54,768 bases of DNA from Betaproteobacteria bacterium (GTDB lineage Bacteria > Pseudomonadota > Gammaproteobacteria > Burkholderiales > SG8-39): positions 1 through 54,768 of the forward strand of contig JACRAS010000237.1 in NCBI GenBank assembly GCA_016234705.1. Reading direction: 5' to 3'. Under the pieces are notes generated by a model. It had not been told where the DNA came from and did no database searches. It saw only the letters and a program-made list of their open reading frames with translations. Of the stretch, positions 40,454 through 49,327 are shown piece by piece. The translations under genes were made by a program, and so were the position numbers. Within the stretch, counting starts at the first letter, position 1; each line of letters starts with the position of its first letter.

Positions 40454-41532
40454 AAGCGCGACTTCAGGGCCTGAACCGCTTGCAGCACCTCGGACACGGG
40501 CAGGGTGGTCAGGCATTCGCTCACCTTGCCGCCGCCGCAGCCGTCGTTGCCGCAGGGACGGCAGCTATGGCCGGATGCGACCACGCGATGCGCCACTTGC
40601 CACGGACCCCAGTTGAACTCGCCGCTGGGCCCGAACAGCGCGACCACCGGCGTCTGCATCGCGCTGGCAGTGTGCATGGGTGCGGAATCGACACCGATAA
40701 AGAGCCTGGCATTGCGCGAAACTGCGCCCAGTTGCTTCAGCGTGAGCTTGCCGCAAAGATCGGCGAACGGCGTCGTCGCCAGCGCCCGGATGCGCGCAAC
40801 CAGTTCGAGTTCCTCCGCATCCGGCGCCGCGGTGACGAGCACGCGCTCCCCCAGAGCCTGCAGCTTGTCGATCAGGTCGGCGGTTTTCTCCGCCGGCCAG
40901 CATTTGAATTGCCAGCGCGAGGCCGGATGCAGGTGAATATAGCCCTTCTGAACGAGTCCCAGATCACCCAGCATACGAACCACTTCGCGCTCCGCTTCTT
41001 CGCCCGGCACGAAGCACAGCTTGCGCTCCAACTCCCCTGGCTGCACGCCGATGCGGCGCAGCGCATCCAGGTTCGTCTCGACCACGTGGCGACGACCGTT
41101 CATGGGCAAGGGATAGATGTGCGTGAAACTGTTCTTCCACCAACGGCGCACGCGGGGATGATTGGCGGCGACGCTGTAGCGCGGACCGAGCAGGCGCGCA
41201 AGCCAGGCGCCGCGCGGATGCTCGGATAGGTGAATCAGCATATCGTAGTCGCGGCGGCGCAACTGTTGCAGCAAACCCCATTCCTCGCGCACCTGCTTGG
41301 TCAAGCCCGAGCCCTTCCAGCCGCGGTCGATGGCAAACACCCGGGATATCGACGGATTGCCGGTCAGCATGACCGCGGTATCGGCATAGACCAGCGCGTC
41401 GACCTCGACATGCGGTGCGTGGTTTTTCAGCACCGAGAACACCGGCGAGGCGAGCAGCACGTCGCCGTGGTGCCGCAGTTTCGTCACCAGCACCCTGCGG
41501 ATGCTCTGCAGATCGACGCCATCTTTCAGCAT
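40450..41532 (-). CDS. Putative LPS heptosyltransferase III-like protein (GT9)
   Basis: The 360-residue protein has the GT9 pattern: RRVLVTKLRHHGDVLLASPV, IHLHPASRWQFKCWPAEKTA, FADLCGKLTLKQLGAVSRNA and FIGVDSAPMHTASAMQTPVV. The sequence is closest in feel to RfaQ/WaaQ, which adds the third heptose of the core; the C-terminal Cys-rich part (CRPCGNDGCGGGKVSECL) is common in that subgroup. It lies 37 bp after cobQ on the same strand, so it may be read from the cobalamin operon as well as from its own promoter. Confidence 0.88.
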   Translation of the reverse strand: MLKDGVDLQSIRRVLVTKLRHHGDVLLASPVFSVLKNHAPHVEVDALVYADTAVMLTGNPSISRVFAIDRGWKGSGLTKQVREEWGLLQQLRRRDYDMLIHLSEHPRGAWLARLLGPRYSVAANHPRVRRWWKNSFTHIYPLPMNGRRHVVETNLDALRRIGVQPGELERKLCFVPGEEAEREVVRMLGDLGLVQKGYIHLHPASRWQFKCWPAEKTADLIDKLQALGERVLVTAAPDAEELELVARIRALATTPFADLCGKLTLKQLGAVSRNARLFIGVDSAPMHTASAMQTPVVALFGPSGEFNWGPWQVAHRVVASGHSCRPCGNDGCGGGKVSECLTTLPVSEVLQAVQALKSRF

Positions 41533-41569
41533 GACGTCACAATAGCAGAGAACCCCAGGGCGGAGAACC

Positions 41570-43033
41570 CTAGCGCAGCTCCGCGAGCAGGCGCTCGAGG
41601 TTCAAATGCTCGGTCACCGCGTCGGCCAGGCGATCGATGCTCGCTTCACGCAATGCGCCGTAGTCCAGCGCCAGCGGACGTTCCAAGCCGGCCCAGGCGA
41701 GCAGCGCGGCGCAGGCTTCGGGCGCGTCGAACAGGCCGTGCAGGTAAGTGGCCAAAATCTGTCCGTCCGCGGACAGCGCACCGTCGCGACGGCCGTCGTC
41801 GAGCTCGATCGCGGCGCGCGCGCGCGCCGGCCCGGTCGAGACGCCCAGGTGGATCTCGTAGCCGGCAACGCGCGCGCCCGAACCGGTGAGCCGCCCGCGC
41901 ACCTGTTGCACGCGCTTTTGCGGATCGAGCCTGGTCTCGAAATCGAGCAGGCCCAGTCCCGGCCTGCTGCCGGCCGCGCCTTCCAGGCCGTGCGCGTCGT
42001 CGAGCCGCGTGCCCAGCATCTGCATGCCGCCGCAGATGCCGACGAGCTTGCCGCCGTAGCGCAGGTGCCGCCGGATTTCCACAGTCCAGCCTTCGCGCTC
42101 GAGCCAGACGAGATCGGCCTGCACGCTCTTGCTGCCCGGCAATACGATCAGGTCGGCACGCGGAATGCGCATGCCCGGCCCGATGAATTGCAGTTCAACC
42201 TGGGGATGCGCGCGCAGCACGTCAAAGTCGGTGTGGTTGCTGATGCGCGGCAGCACCGGCACGATTATCCGTAGCCGTTTACCCTGCGCTTTTTCGTCTT
42301 GCTCGGTCTTGATCGCATCCTCCGCATCCAGATGCAGGCCCTGCAAGTAAGGCAGCACCCCGAACACCGGCTTGCCGGTCTTCCGCTCCAGCCACTCTAA
42401 GCCGGGCTGCAGCAGACCGATGTCGCCGCGAAAGCGGTTGATCACGAAACCGCGCACGCGCACGCGCTCTGAGGCCGACAGGCATTCCAGCGTGCCCAGA
42501 AAATGCGCGAACACGCCGCCGCGGTCGATGTCGGCCACCAAAATCACCGGGCAATCGACCGCCTCGGCAAATCCCATGTTGGCGATGTCGCGCTCGCGCA
42601 GGTTGACTTCCGCCGGGCTACCGGCGCCCTCGACCAGCACGCACTCGTATCGCGCGCGCAAACGCCGGTAGGACTCCAGCACCGCGGTGAGCGCTATTGG
42701 CTTGTACTCGTGGTAGGCGCGCGCGTCCATGTCCATGCGCGCCTTGCCATGGATAACGATTTGCGCGCCGATGTCGGAGTTAGGCTTCAACAGCACCGGG
42801 TTCATGTCAGTGTGCGGCGGCACGCCGGCCGCCTGCGCCTGCAGTGCCTGCGCACGGCCGATCTCGCCGCCGTCGACGCTTACCGCGCTGTTCAGCGCCA
42901 TGTTCTGCGGCTTGAACGGCGCCACGCGCGCGCCGCGCCGCGCCAGCACCCGGCACAGCCCGGCCACCAGCGTGCTCTTACCGGCGTCGGAAGTGGTACC
43001 CTGCACCATCAGGGCGCCGCGGATGCGAGTCAT
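41570..43033 (-). CDS. cobQ: Cobyric acid synthase CobQ
   Basis: CobQ amidates four side chains of adenosylcobyrinic a,c-diamide with glutamine and ATP. The 487-residue protein has the N-terminal P-loop-like domain ([20 protein letters not shown], then [20 protein letters not shown] with its acidic residues) and a C-terminal glutamine amidotransferase domain with [14 protein letters not shown], whose Cys is the nucleophile, and a closing His in ATYLHGLFD. Length is standard. The ATG at 43033 overlaps the stop of a 34-codon fragment as ATGA. Confidence 0.95.
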   Translation of the reverse strand: MTRIRGALMVQGTTSDAGKSTLVAGLCRVLARRGARVAPFKPQNMALNSAVSVDGGEIGRAQALQAQAAGVPPHTDMNPVLLKPNSDIGAQIVIHGKARMDMDARAYHEYKPIALTAVLESYRRLRARYECVLVEGAGSPAEVNLRERDIANMGFAEAVDCPVILVADIDRGGVFAHFLGTLECLSASERVRVRGFVINRFRGDIGLLQPGLEWLERKTGKPVFGVLPYLQGLHLDAEDAIKTEQDEKAQGKRLRIIVPVLPRISNHTDFDVLRAHPQVELQFIGPGMRIPRADLIVLPGSKSVQADLVWLEREGWTVEIRRHLRYGGKLVGICGGMQMLGTRLDDAHGLEGAAGSRPGLGLLDFETRLDPQKRVQQVRGRLTGSGARVAGYEIHLGVSTGPARARAAIELDDGRRDGALSADGQILATYLHGLFDAPEACAALLAWAGLERPLALDYGALREASIDRLADAVTEHLNLERLLAELR

Positions 43034-43134
43034 GCGCGGACCGCCCTATTTGCGACCAAGCAAGCCTCGGCGCCGAGCAGGTAGAGCGTCTCCACCGCCT
43101 CGGTCGACAGGCAGGCGATGCGCCGGTAGCTCAT
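43030..43134 (-). pseudogene. N-terminal fragment of a BtuF-like substrate-binding protein
   Basis: A 34-codon ORF (ATG at 43134, TGA at 43032-43030) reads YRRIACLSTEAVETLYLLGA and ends soon after. The peptide matches the start of periplasmic-binding-protein domains for cobalamin or ferric siderophores (RIVCLTTETTELLYLLGEE...VVGIS), and it aligns with RRVVSLAPHMTELMFAAGAG in the btuF product. Only the first strand-helix unit is left. Its stop overlaps the cobQ start as ATGA, and it lies ten bases after btuF, so it still couples translation of the two real genes. Confidence 0.6.
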
Positions 43135-43144
43135 TCGGACCGCC

Positions 43145-44038
43145 TCATTTTGGACGTTTGGCGCGCGCCTTGTCGAGGTTTTCGCACATCTGCTGCGCGC
43201 CGTCCAGAATGCGCGGCGTGTGGCGGCTGATGAGGTCGGTGTGAATAACGAACAGGTTGTCGCGCTTCACCGCCAGGATGCGCGGCCAGGCCTTCCAGTT
43301 GTCGAGGTTGTCGCGCATATTCGGCTCCGCGGTCGCGCCAGCGATCACCTCCGGATCGGCTTCGAGCACCGCCTCGGTCGAGATGACGGGCGCCAGTTGC
43401 TTGAGCTCGCCCATCACGTTTTGGCCGCCGCACAGGCGGATGACGTCGCTGATGAGGTGATCGTTGTTGGCGGTCATCAGCGGTTTTTCCCATATTTGGT
43501 AGAACACGCGCACCGGCGCGCGCCCGGCGTAACGCTGGCGCAATTCGGCCTCGCGCGCGACCAACGCCGCGGCCACCTTGGAAGCGACCGCCTCGGTGCC
43601 GGCCACGCGGCCGAGCTTTTCGATCGAGCGCGCCACGTGGGGCAAGCGCTCCGGTTGGTTGTAGAACACCGGGATGCCGAGGCTGAGCAGCTTGTCGAGC
43701 TGGGTCTGCGCGTTGCCGTGCCGCCAAACCAGGATCAGGTCGGGCTTGAGTTCGACGATGCGCTCAAGGTCGAGCGAAGCGCTGTCGCCGATGCGCGGAA
43801 TGGCTTTGGCGGCCTCGGGATAGTTGCTGTACTCGATCGTGCCCACCACGCGAGAGCCCGCGCCGGCGGCAAACATCAGCTCGGTCATATGCGGCGCCAG
43901 GCTGACGACGCGCCGCGCCGGTTGTGCCAGGACCAGCGTGCGGCCGGCATCGTCGGTCACGCGAATCTCCCCCGCGGCCGAAGTGCCGCCCAAGGCCAAC
44001 GCGGCCGCCAGCATGCATCGCAACCATGCGGCGTTCAT
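43145..44038 (-). CDS. btuF: Cobalamin-binding periplasmic protein BtuF
   Basis: From the ATG at 44038 (297 residues) there is a normal signal peptide (NAAWLRCMLAAALALGGTSA, then AG) and a periplasmic-binding domain of the helical-backbone type: RRVVSLAPHMTELMFAAGAG, VVGTIEYSNYPEAAKAIPRI, IVELKPDLILVWRHG, and PVRVFYQIWEKPLMTANNDH. The Trp in WEKP and the Tyr/Trp positions fit corrinoid binding. It should hand cobalamin to BtuC. The start overlaps the upstream cobyrinate diamide synthase stop as ATGA; a longer frame to 44164 would enter that gene. Confidence 0.92.
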   Translation of the reverse strand: MNAAWLRCMLAAALALGGTSAAGEIRVTDDAGRTLVLAQPARRVVSLAPHMTELMFAAGAGSRVVGTIEYSNYPEAAKAIPRIGDSASLDLERIVELKPDLILVWRHGNAQTQLDKLLSLGIPVFYNQPERLPHVARSIEKLGRVAGTEAVASKVAAALVAREAELRQRYAGRAPVRVFYQIWEKPLMTANNDHLISDVIRLCGGQNVMGELKQLAPVISTEAVLEADPEVIAGATAEPNMRDNLDNWKAWPRILAVKRDNLFVIHTDLISRHTPRILDGAQQMCENLDKARAKRPK

Positions 44039-45339
44039 CCGGTCCCCGTCAACAAAGCCGCCGCCGCGGCCGGATTGGAAGGAAAGTAGGCGTGCAAGTA
44101 GGACGCGGTGATCGGACCGCGGCGATAAACCGGTTCGCCCCTGCCGTATCCATGCGGCGCGCATTCATGCGCAGGCGCGAGCGTGGTGTCGAGCTGCGAG
44201 TGATGAAACGCGTGCCCGCGCAACTCGCCCTGGGGCAGCCAGAGCGATTGCAGGCCGATGGCGGCGAGACGCTCGCGCATCGTCACCTTGCCCGGCAGCA
44301 GTCCGGCCATCAAGTGGGACGTGCCGTCCGGCGTGACGAGCGCATCGAACAGCACCATCATGCCGCCGCACTCGGCCAGCAGCGGCCGGCCGGTTGAGGC
44401 GAAGGCTTTCAGCGAATCCAGCCAGCGCCGGTTGCGCGTGAGCCTTGCCGCATGTAACTCGGGATAGCCGCCCGGCAAATACAGCGAATCCGCGCGGGGC
44501 ACGAGTTCATCGGCCAACGGCGAAAAGAAATTCAGTTCCGCCCCCATCGCCGCGAGACAATCCAGATTGGCGCGGTACAGAAAAGAAAACGCCGCGTCGC
44601 GCGCCACGGCGATGCGCCGCCCGGCGAGCAAGCGGCCCGGCAAGGGAGTCTGGCAGGGGACAAAAGACACCACGGGCGGGAGGTTCTGCTCCCCGATCAG
44701 GTCGGCGAGGGCATCAAGCATGGCCGGCAGCGCTTCGAGTTCACTCGCCTGCACCAGGCCCAGGTGGCGCTCCGGGAAAGACTGCGCAGCCCTGAATAGC
44801 ACGCCCAGCAAAGGAATGTCCGGCGGCAGGCTCGCGGCGAGCATCTGCGCGTGGCCCGGCCCCGCAACGCGGTTGGCGATGACGCCGGCGAAGGACAAGG
44901 CGCGATAGTCCTTCAGGCCTTTGGCCACCGCGCCGAAGGTCTCGGCCATGGCGGAGGCGTCGATCACCGCTGCGACCGGCAGGCCGAAGGTGGCGGCGAG
45001 ATCGGCCGAGCTCGGTTCGCCGTCGTACAAGCCCATCGCCCCTTCCACCAGGATCAGGTCTGCCTCCCGCGCCGCGCCGCAGAGAAGGGCACGCGAGCCG
45101 TCGATTCCGACCATCCAGCAATCGAGGTTGTATACCGGCGCGCCGCTCGCCGCCTCGAGCAGCATGGGGTCGATGAAATCGGGGCCGGTCTTGAACACCC
45201 GCACGCGCCGCCCGGCGCGGGCGTGATGGCGCGCGAGCGCGGCGGTGACCGTGGTCTTGCCTTGTGCGGAAGCGCAGCCGGCAATCAGTAGCGCCGGGCA
45301 AGAAAAGGGGGTGGGATTGATGTCCATTTGCCGCGCCAT
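44035..45339 (-). CDS. cbiA: Cobyrinate a,c-diamide synthase (CbiA/CobB)
   Basis: The 434-residue enzyme amidates the a and c carboxylates of cobyrinate, or hydrogenobyrinate in aerobic pathways, using glutamine and ATP. It has the P-loop LIAGCASAQGKTTVTAALAR, the Mg/ATP motif FKTGPDFIDPMLLEAASG, LILVEGAMGLYDG, and a C-terminal amidotransferase domain with PLLAECGGMMVLFDAL and the terminal His in SYLHAYF. The ATG overlaps the btuD stop in TAATG. Together with cobQ it suggests remodelling of incomplete corrinoids; the corrin-ring genes are not in the window. Confidence 0.93.
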   Translation of the reverse strand: MARQMDINPTPFSCPALLIAGCASAQGKTTVTAALARHHARAGRRVRVFKTGPDFIDPMLLEAASGAPVYNLDCWMVGIDGSRALLCGAAREADLILVEGAMGLYDGEPSSADLAATFGLPVAAVIDASAMAETFGAVAKGLKDYRALSFAGVIANRVAGPGHAQMLAASLPPDIPLLGVLFRAAQSFPERHLGLVQASELEALPAMLDALADLIGEQNLPPVVSFVPCQTPLPGRLLAGRRIAVARDAAFSFLYRANLDCLAAMGAELNFFSPLADELVPRADSLYLPGGYPELHAARLTRNRRWLDSLKAFASTGRPLLAECGGMMVLFDALVTPDGTSHLMAGLLPGKVTMRERLAAIGLQSLWLPQGELRGHAFHHSQLDTTLAPAHECAPHGYGRGEPVYRRGPITASYLHAYFPSNPAAAAALLTGTG

Positions 45340-46112
45340 TACTCCGGCACGAACAAGGTCCGGCCGGCGGCTTCGACCCGCGCGACGCGATGCCCGAAGG
45401 CGTCCGACAGCCCGTCTTCCACCATCACCTCGGCGATCGGCCCTTGCCGCACCGTGCCTTGCGGCGTCAGCAGCAGGGCATGGCTGGCAAAGCGCGCGGC
45501 AAGATTGAGATCGTGCACCGAGAACAGGATGCCGCGGGCGCGCTCGCGCGCCAGCAGGCTGAAGTGTTCCAGCATCAGCACCTGATGATGCAGGTCGAGG
45601 TGCGACACGGGTTCGTCCAACAGCAGCAGCGGCGCGTCCTGCGCAAACAGCGATGCCAGCGCCACGCGCTGGCGCTCGCCGCCCGACAGGGTCAGTACGT
45701 CGCGCTGCCCGAAGCCGTCAAGATCAACCAGCGCGAGCGACGCCAGCGCGATTTCGCGGTCACCTTCACCCTCCCACTGCCAGCGGGAAAGATGCGGATG
45801 GCGGCCCAGCATCACGCAGTCGAGCGCGCTCGCGCTGAAGGCATCGTGGAAAGTCTGCGGCAGGAAGCCGCGCAGGCGGGCCACCTCGGCAGCCGGCCAC
45901 TCGCCAGGTTTCTTGCCGGCCAGATACACCGCGCCGCCCTGCGTGTCGCGCAAACCCACCAGGGCGTGCAGCAGGGTGGTCTTTCCCGAACCGTTGGGAC
46001 CGAGCAGGCACCAGAGCTCGCCGGCACGGATGCGAAAATCCAGATCTCGCACCAGGGTACGGGCGGCGACTCGCAGCGTCAGCTGGTTCACTTCTAGCAA
46101 TGTCGCGCTCAT
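45339..46112 (-). CDS. btuD: Cobalamin ABC transporter ATP-binding protein BtuD
   Basis: The 257-residue protein has Walker A LGPNGSGKTTLLHAL, the Q-loop LPQTFHD, signature LTLSGGERQRVALASL, Walker B PLLLLDEPVSHLDLHH and the H-loop FSVHDLNLAARFA, all as in iron-siderophore/cobalamin importers. It works with BtuC and BtuF. Its ATG overlaps the stop of a 37-codon small ORF as ATGA, which separates it from btuC by 220 bp of tandem repeat. Confidence 0.93.
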   Translation of the reverse strand: MSATLLEVNQLTLRVAARTLVRDLDFRIRAGELWCLLGPNGSGKTTLLHALVGLRDTQGGAVYLAGKKPGEWPAAEVARLRGFLPQTFHDAFSASALDCVMLGRHPHLSRWQWEGEGDREIALASLALVDLDGFGQRDVLTLSGGERQRVALASLFAQDAPLLLLDEPVSHLDLHHQVLMLEHFSLLARERARGILFSVHDLNLAARFASHALLLTPQGTVRQGPIAEVMVEDGLSDAFGHRVARVEAAGRTLFVPE

Positions 46113-46222
46113 GCCGCCGCCTCCCTTCTCAGCGTGCCAATTTCGCGTCCGCGCCGTCGGCGGCCGAAAGCATTCGCGGCCGGTCGCATCCCCGCTTCGC
46201 GTGGCCCCTGCTCCCTGCTCAT
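46109..46222 (-). CDS. Small Arg-rich ORF, second tandem copy
   Basis: A 37-codon ORF starting ATG at 46222 and stopping at 46111-46109. Its product is identical to that of the first copy: it starts MSREQGPREAGMRP, has the basic stretch FGRRRRGREIG and ends LRREAAA. The ATG overlaps the stop of the first copy and its own stop overlaps the btuD start, both as ATGA. I do not recognise a family. A leader or coupling role is more likely than an enzyme. Confidence 0.5.
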   Translation of the reverse strand: MSREQGPREAGMRPAANAFGRRRRGREIGTLRREAAA

Positions 46223-46332
46223 GCCGCCGCCTCTCTTCTCAGGGTGCCAATTTCACGTCCGCGCCGTCGGCGGCCGAAGGCATTCGCGGCCGGTCGCATC
46301 CCCGCTTCGCGTGGCCCCTGCTCCCTGCTCAT
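46219..46332 (-). CDS. Small Arg-rich ORF, first tandem copy
   Basis: A 37-codon ORF whose ATG (46332-46330) overlaps the btuC stop as ATGA, and whose TGA (46221-46219) overlaps the ATG of the second copy. All four base differences from the second copy are third-position synonymous changes (AGA/AGG, ACC/ACG, CGT/CGC, GCC/GCT), as expected if the peptide is translated and kept. It is too short for the usual gene finders. Confidence 0.5.
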   Translation of the reverse strand: MSREQGPREAGMRPAANAFGRRRRGREIGTLRREAAA

Positions 46333-47351
46333 GCCTTCCCCGGCTTGCGCGTGAGCAGGAACATGAACGCGGGTACACCGATGACCGCGGTGATCACGCC
46401 CACCGGCAGTTGCTGCGGCGCGAGCACGCTGCGCGCTGCCGTATCGGCCAGCAGCAACAGCGTGCCGCCGGCCAGCGCGACCGCCGGCAGGAGCATGCGC
46501 TGATCGTTACCCAGGGCGAGGCGTAGCGCATGCGGCACCACCAGACCGACGAAACCGATGGGACCGGCGGTGGTCACGGCCAGCGCAGTCGAGGCCGCGG
46601 CGACCAGATATATCGTGCGGCGCAGCGGTGCGACACGCACTCCCAGCGAATACGCAAGCGCCTCGCCGCGCAACATCACATTGAGATCGCGCGCCACCGG
46701 ATAAATGACCGCCAGCGCCACGACCAGCATCAGCATGGCGGGCACCCATGACTCCGCGCCGTTCAGGTCGCCCATCAGCCAGAACAGCATGCCGCGCAGC
46801 TTGGCCTCGGAGGCGATGGTCAGCATGATGGTGATGAGCGCGCCCCAGCCGGAAGCCAGTATCACTCCCGTGAGCAGCAGGCGCGGCGAAGCATCGATGG
46901 CGCCGAACAATTGCTGGCGCGCGAAGTCGCGCCGCGCCAGCCCGAGAACCAGGGCGATCGCCGCAAGCGCACCCGCCCCTGCGCCGAGATTGACCCATAC
47001 CGCGCCCGCGCCCAGGCCGAACAGCATGACGCCAAGAGCGCCGACGGATGCGCCGCCTGACAGGCCCAGCACGTACGGGTCGGCGAGCGGATTGCGCAGC
47101 AGGACTTGCATCAGCGCGCCGGCAAGCGCGAGCAGGCCGCCGGTGGCGAAAGCGGCCAGCGCGCGCGGCAAGCGCAAGCGGGTGACGATGTCGCCGGCAG
47201 CGCTGTTTTCGGGAGAAGCGAGCGCCTGCAGCAGCTCCATCGGCGCCAGCCGGCTGCTGCCGGTGGCGAGCGCTATCGCCAAGGCGGCGAGCGCGACCCC
47301 TGCAAGGACCAGCCAGATGAGCAGCGCGCGGCGCAAGCTTTCCCCCTTCAC
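46329..47351 (-). CDS. btuC: Cobalamin ABC transporter permease BtuC (FecCD family)
   Basis: From the GTG at 47351 the protein has 340 residues and about ten membrane helices. The family blocks are present: RLPRALAAFATGGLLALAGA, LMQVLLRNPLADPYVLGLSG, GASVGALG, and GPIGFVGLVVPHALRLALGN, the cytoplasmic loop that contacts BtuD. The GTG overlaps the btuB stop in GTGA. A longer in-frame reading to 47588 runs inside btuB and is rejected. It imports cobalamin released by BtuF. Confidence 0.93.
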   Translation of the reverse strand: MKGESLRRALLIWLVLAGVALAALAIALATGSSRLAPMELLQALASPENSAAGDIVTRLRLPRALAAFATGGLLALAGALMQVLLRNPLADPYVLGLSGGASVGALGVMLFGLGAGAVWVNLGAGAGALAAIALVLGLARRDFARQQLFGAIDASPRLLLTGVILASGWGALITIMLTIASEAKLRGMLFWLMGDLNGAESWVPAMLMLVVALAVIYPVARDLNVMLRGEALAYSLGVRVAPLRRTIYLVAAASTALAVTTAGPIGFVGLVVPHALRLALGNDQRMLLPAVALAGGTLLLLADTAARSVLAPQQLPVGVITAVIGVPAFMFLLTRKPGKA

Positions 47352-49213
47352 TGTTGCCAGCCGAGCGAGACGAACAGTCCGCGCCCCGGCGTGTTGAACC
47401 CGTGGGCGAGCTGGTACTTCTCGTCGAAAAGGTTTTCCAGGCGTGCCGCAACGAAGGTGTCCTTGGTGATGGGGCGGCGCGCCGTGAGGTTGACCAGTTT
47501 GTAGCCGCCCAGCGTCACCGGCGCGTTGGTGGCGATATCGTTGTCGGGACGCGTCCCGCCGACGATCAATTCCCCTCCGACCCGCCAATCGTACACCAGG
47601 GCGTTCGCCACGACATTGCCAAACATCGTCCCGCGGCGGCGCAACTGCGCGCCGGTCACGGCGTTGATCGGATCCTGCACAGTCAGGCTGGTGCGGATGT
47701 CCCAGCGCTCGAACTGCCCGGTGTAGCTCAACTCATGACCTTCCACGCTCGCGCTGGCGACGTTCTGTGGCAGGAAGGTCGGCGGCGGGAAGTCGATCAG
47801 GTTCTGATACTTGGTGCGAAAAAACGCATAACGCACGAGATTCGGCCCGGCCGCACGCTGCAGCCCGATTTCGTTGCTGTAGCCGCGCTCCGGTTGCAGA
47901 TTCGGATTGCCGAAGCCAGGGAAGAACAATTCGTTGAAGGTGGGCGCCCGGAAGGCGGTGGAGCGCATCGCCGTGATCTTCCAGTCCTGGTTGATGTCGT
48001 AGCCGTATCCCCCCAGCCAGCTGCGCGCGCCGCCAAAATCGGAATAGGCATCGTTGCGCAGGCTCATTTGGAGTTGATGCGCATCCAGCCGTCCGTTATA
48101 GGCAATCAGCGCGCTGCTGACGTCGCGGCCCTTGACGGTATAAGCGGTGGTGCTCTGGACGCGCTGCTCCTGGTGCTCCAGCCCCCCGGTGAGGACGTGG
48201 CCCGGGGCCAGTTTGAAGTCGTTTTGCCACTGCAATTGCAAGTTCCTGGTGTCCGTGCGCGTTGGCGCCGCGGCGTTGGTGAAGCTCTTTCCCTTGTCGG
48301 AACCTTCGGCGAGCGTGAGCCGCGAGTTCCAGAACGCCTTGAACTGGTTGTTCGAGTACAGCGCGAAGCTGGATACGGCGTTTTCCGAGCGATGGTTGTC
48401 GGTGGCGGCGCCGAATGCATTGTCGAACTTGATCTCCCCTTGGTTCTGGTAAGCGCGCAGGCCGATCTCATGCCCCTCAGCCAGACGATGTCCGACCTGG
48501 GCCGACAGGCTCAGGTTGCGGTAACTATCGTTATCGGGATTGGCGTTGGGCGCCTGGTTCGGATTAATCGCCGAGAAACCGGCGGTTTCGAAACGCGTCA
48601 CGTTGAAGTTAAAACGCGTGTCCCCGATGCTGCCACGGTAGGCGGCAGAAGCGCGGTCCGTGCCTCTGTCCCCCACCATCGCCTCCACCTCCGCCCGCGG
48701 CGCGCCGGCACCCTGCTTGGTAAAGATCTGAATGACGCCGCCGATAGCACCGGCGCCGTATAGGGCCGAGACGTTTCCGCGCACCACTTCCACGCGCTCG
48801 ACCTGGTCGAGCATGATGCCTTCGATCTGCGTCGTTCCGAGCGTGGCCGAACCTGCACGCACGCCGTCGACCAGGACCAGCACCTGCGTGCCGCCGCCGC
48901 CGCGCAAGAAGATGCTGCTCTGGCTTCCGATGCCGCCGTTTTGCACGAATTCGAATCCAGCCTCGCGTCGCAGCAGGCTGGGCAGATTGACCGCGTTCGA
49001 TTCGCGGATGTCCTTCTGAGTGATAACGGTGGTATGGGCGATGGTGTCGGTCAACTGCTGCTCCAGCCGCGAGGCCGTAACCACCACGGAAGCGCCAAGA
49101 CCCTCCCGTTGCTGTTGCGCCATGGCGGGCAACAAGGAAAGGGCCAGGAACGTGCCGAACGAACCGAGCCGGAGTGCGCATCGAGCGTGAATGCTAATGG
49201 ATTGGATTTGCAT
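47348..49213 (-). CDS. btuB: TonB-dependent outer-membrane cobalamin receptor BtuB
   Basis: The 621-residue protein from the ATG at 49213 has a signal peptide ending near AMAQQ, a TonB box-like ASVVVTASR, a plug domain (LPSLLRREAGFEF, VLVLVDGVRAG, VERVEVVRGNVSALYGAGAI, GGVIQIFTK) and a 22-strand-type barrel ending with the aromatic GLFVSLGWQQ and LENLFDEKYQLA. GGGGAG a few bases before the ATG is a strong ribosome binding site. Its mRNA leader is a cobalamin riboswitch, so it should be shut off when cobalamin is plentiful. It leads the operon btuB-btuC-two sORFs-btuD-cbiA-btuF-fragment-cobQ. Confidence 0.94.
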   Translation of the reverse strand: MQIQSISIHARCALRLGSFGTFLALSLLPAMAQQQREGLGASVVVTASRLEQQLTDTIAHTTVITQKDIRESNAVNLPSLLRREAGFEFVQNGGIGSQSSIFLRGGGGTQVLVLVDGVRAGSATLGTTQIEGIMLDQVERVEVVRGNVSALYGAGAIGGVIQIFTKQGAGAPRAEVEAMVGDRGTDRASAAYRGSIGDTRFNFNVTRFETAGFSAINPNQAPNANPDNDSYRNLSLSAQVGHRLAEGHEIGLRAYQNQGEIKFDNAFGAATDNHRSENAVSSFALYSNNQFKAFWNSRLTLAEGSDKGKSFTNAAAPTRTDTRNLQLQWQNDFKLAPGHVLTGGLEHQEQRVQSTTAYTVKGRDVSSALIAYNGRLDAHQLQMSLRNDAYSDFGGARSWLGGYGYDINQDWKITAMRSTAFRAPTFNELFFPGFGNPNLQPERGYSNEIGLQRAAGPNLVRYAFFRTKYQNLIDFPPPTFLPQNVASASVEGHELSYTGQFERWDIRTSLTVQDPINAVTGAQLRRRGTMFGNVVANALVYDWRVGGELIVGGTRPDNDIATNAPVTLGGYKLVNLTARRPITKDTFVAARLENLFDEKYQLAHGFNTPGRGLFVSLGWQQ

Positions 49214-49327
49214 GACTTCTCCCCGCAGCCGGCGTCCCCGCAGGCTGCACAACTGAAACAACAAAGGAAACGCGGGGGGAAATGAGAACCACAACCGGCG
49301 CACCGCGTCCCCGCAGTGTTTCCACCT

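Larger units (their letters stand above)
46108..46337. repeat. 110-bp tandem repeat between btuC and btuD
   Basis: Two 110-bp units (46110-46219 and 46220-46329) differ at only four bases (46124/46234, 46133/46243, 46145/46255, 46169/46279). A few bases of a third unit (GCTCATGCC) continue into btuC. Each unit contains one short ORF on the minus strand. Confidence 0.95.

Noticed and set aside
46108..46337. CRISPR-like array
   Set aside because: The two 110-bp units are directly adjacent with no spacers; this is a simple tandem duplication.
46329..47588. Long form of btuC starting at 47588
   Set aside because: The extra 79 residues lie inside btuB and are not protein-like; the GTG at 47351 overlaps the btuB stop as in the other genes of the operon.
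47354..48763. 469-codon plus-strand frame opposite btuB
   Set aside because: Antisense of a strongly supported TonB-dependent receptor and without motifs.
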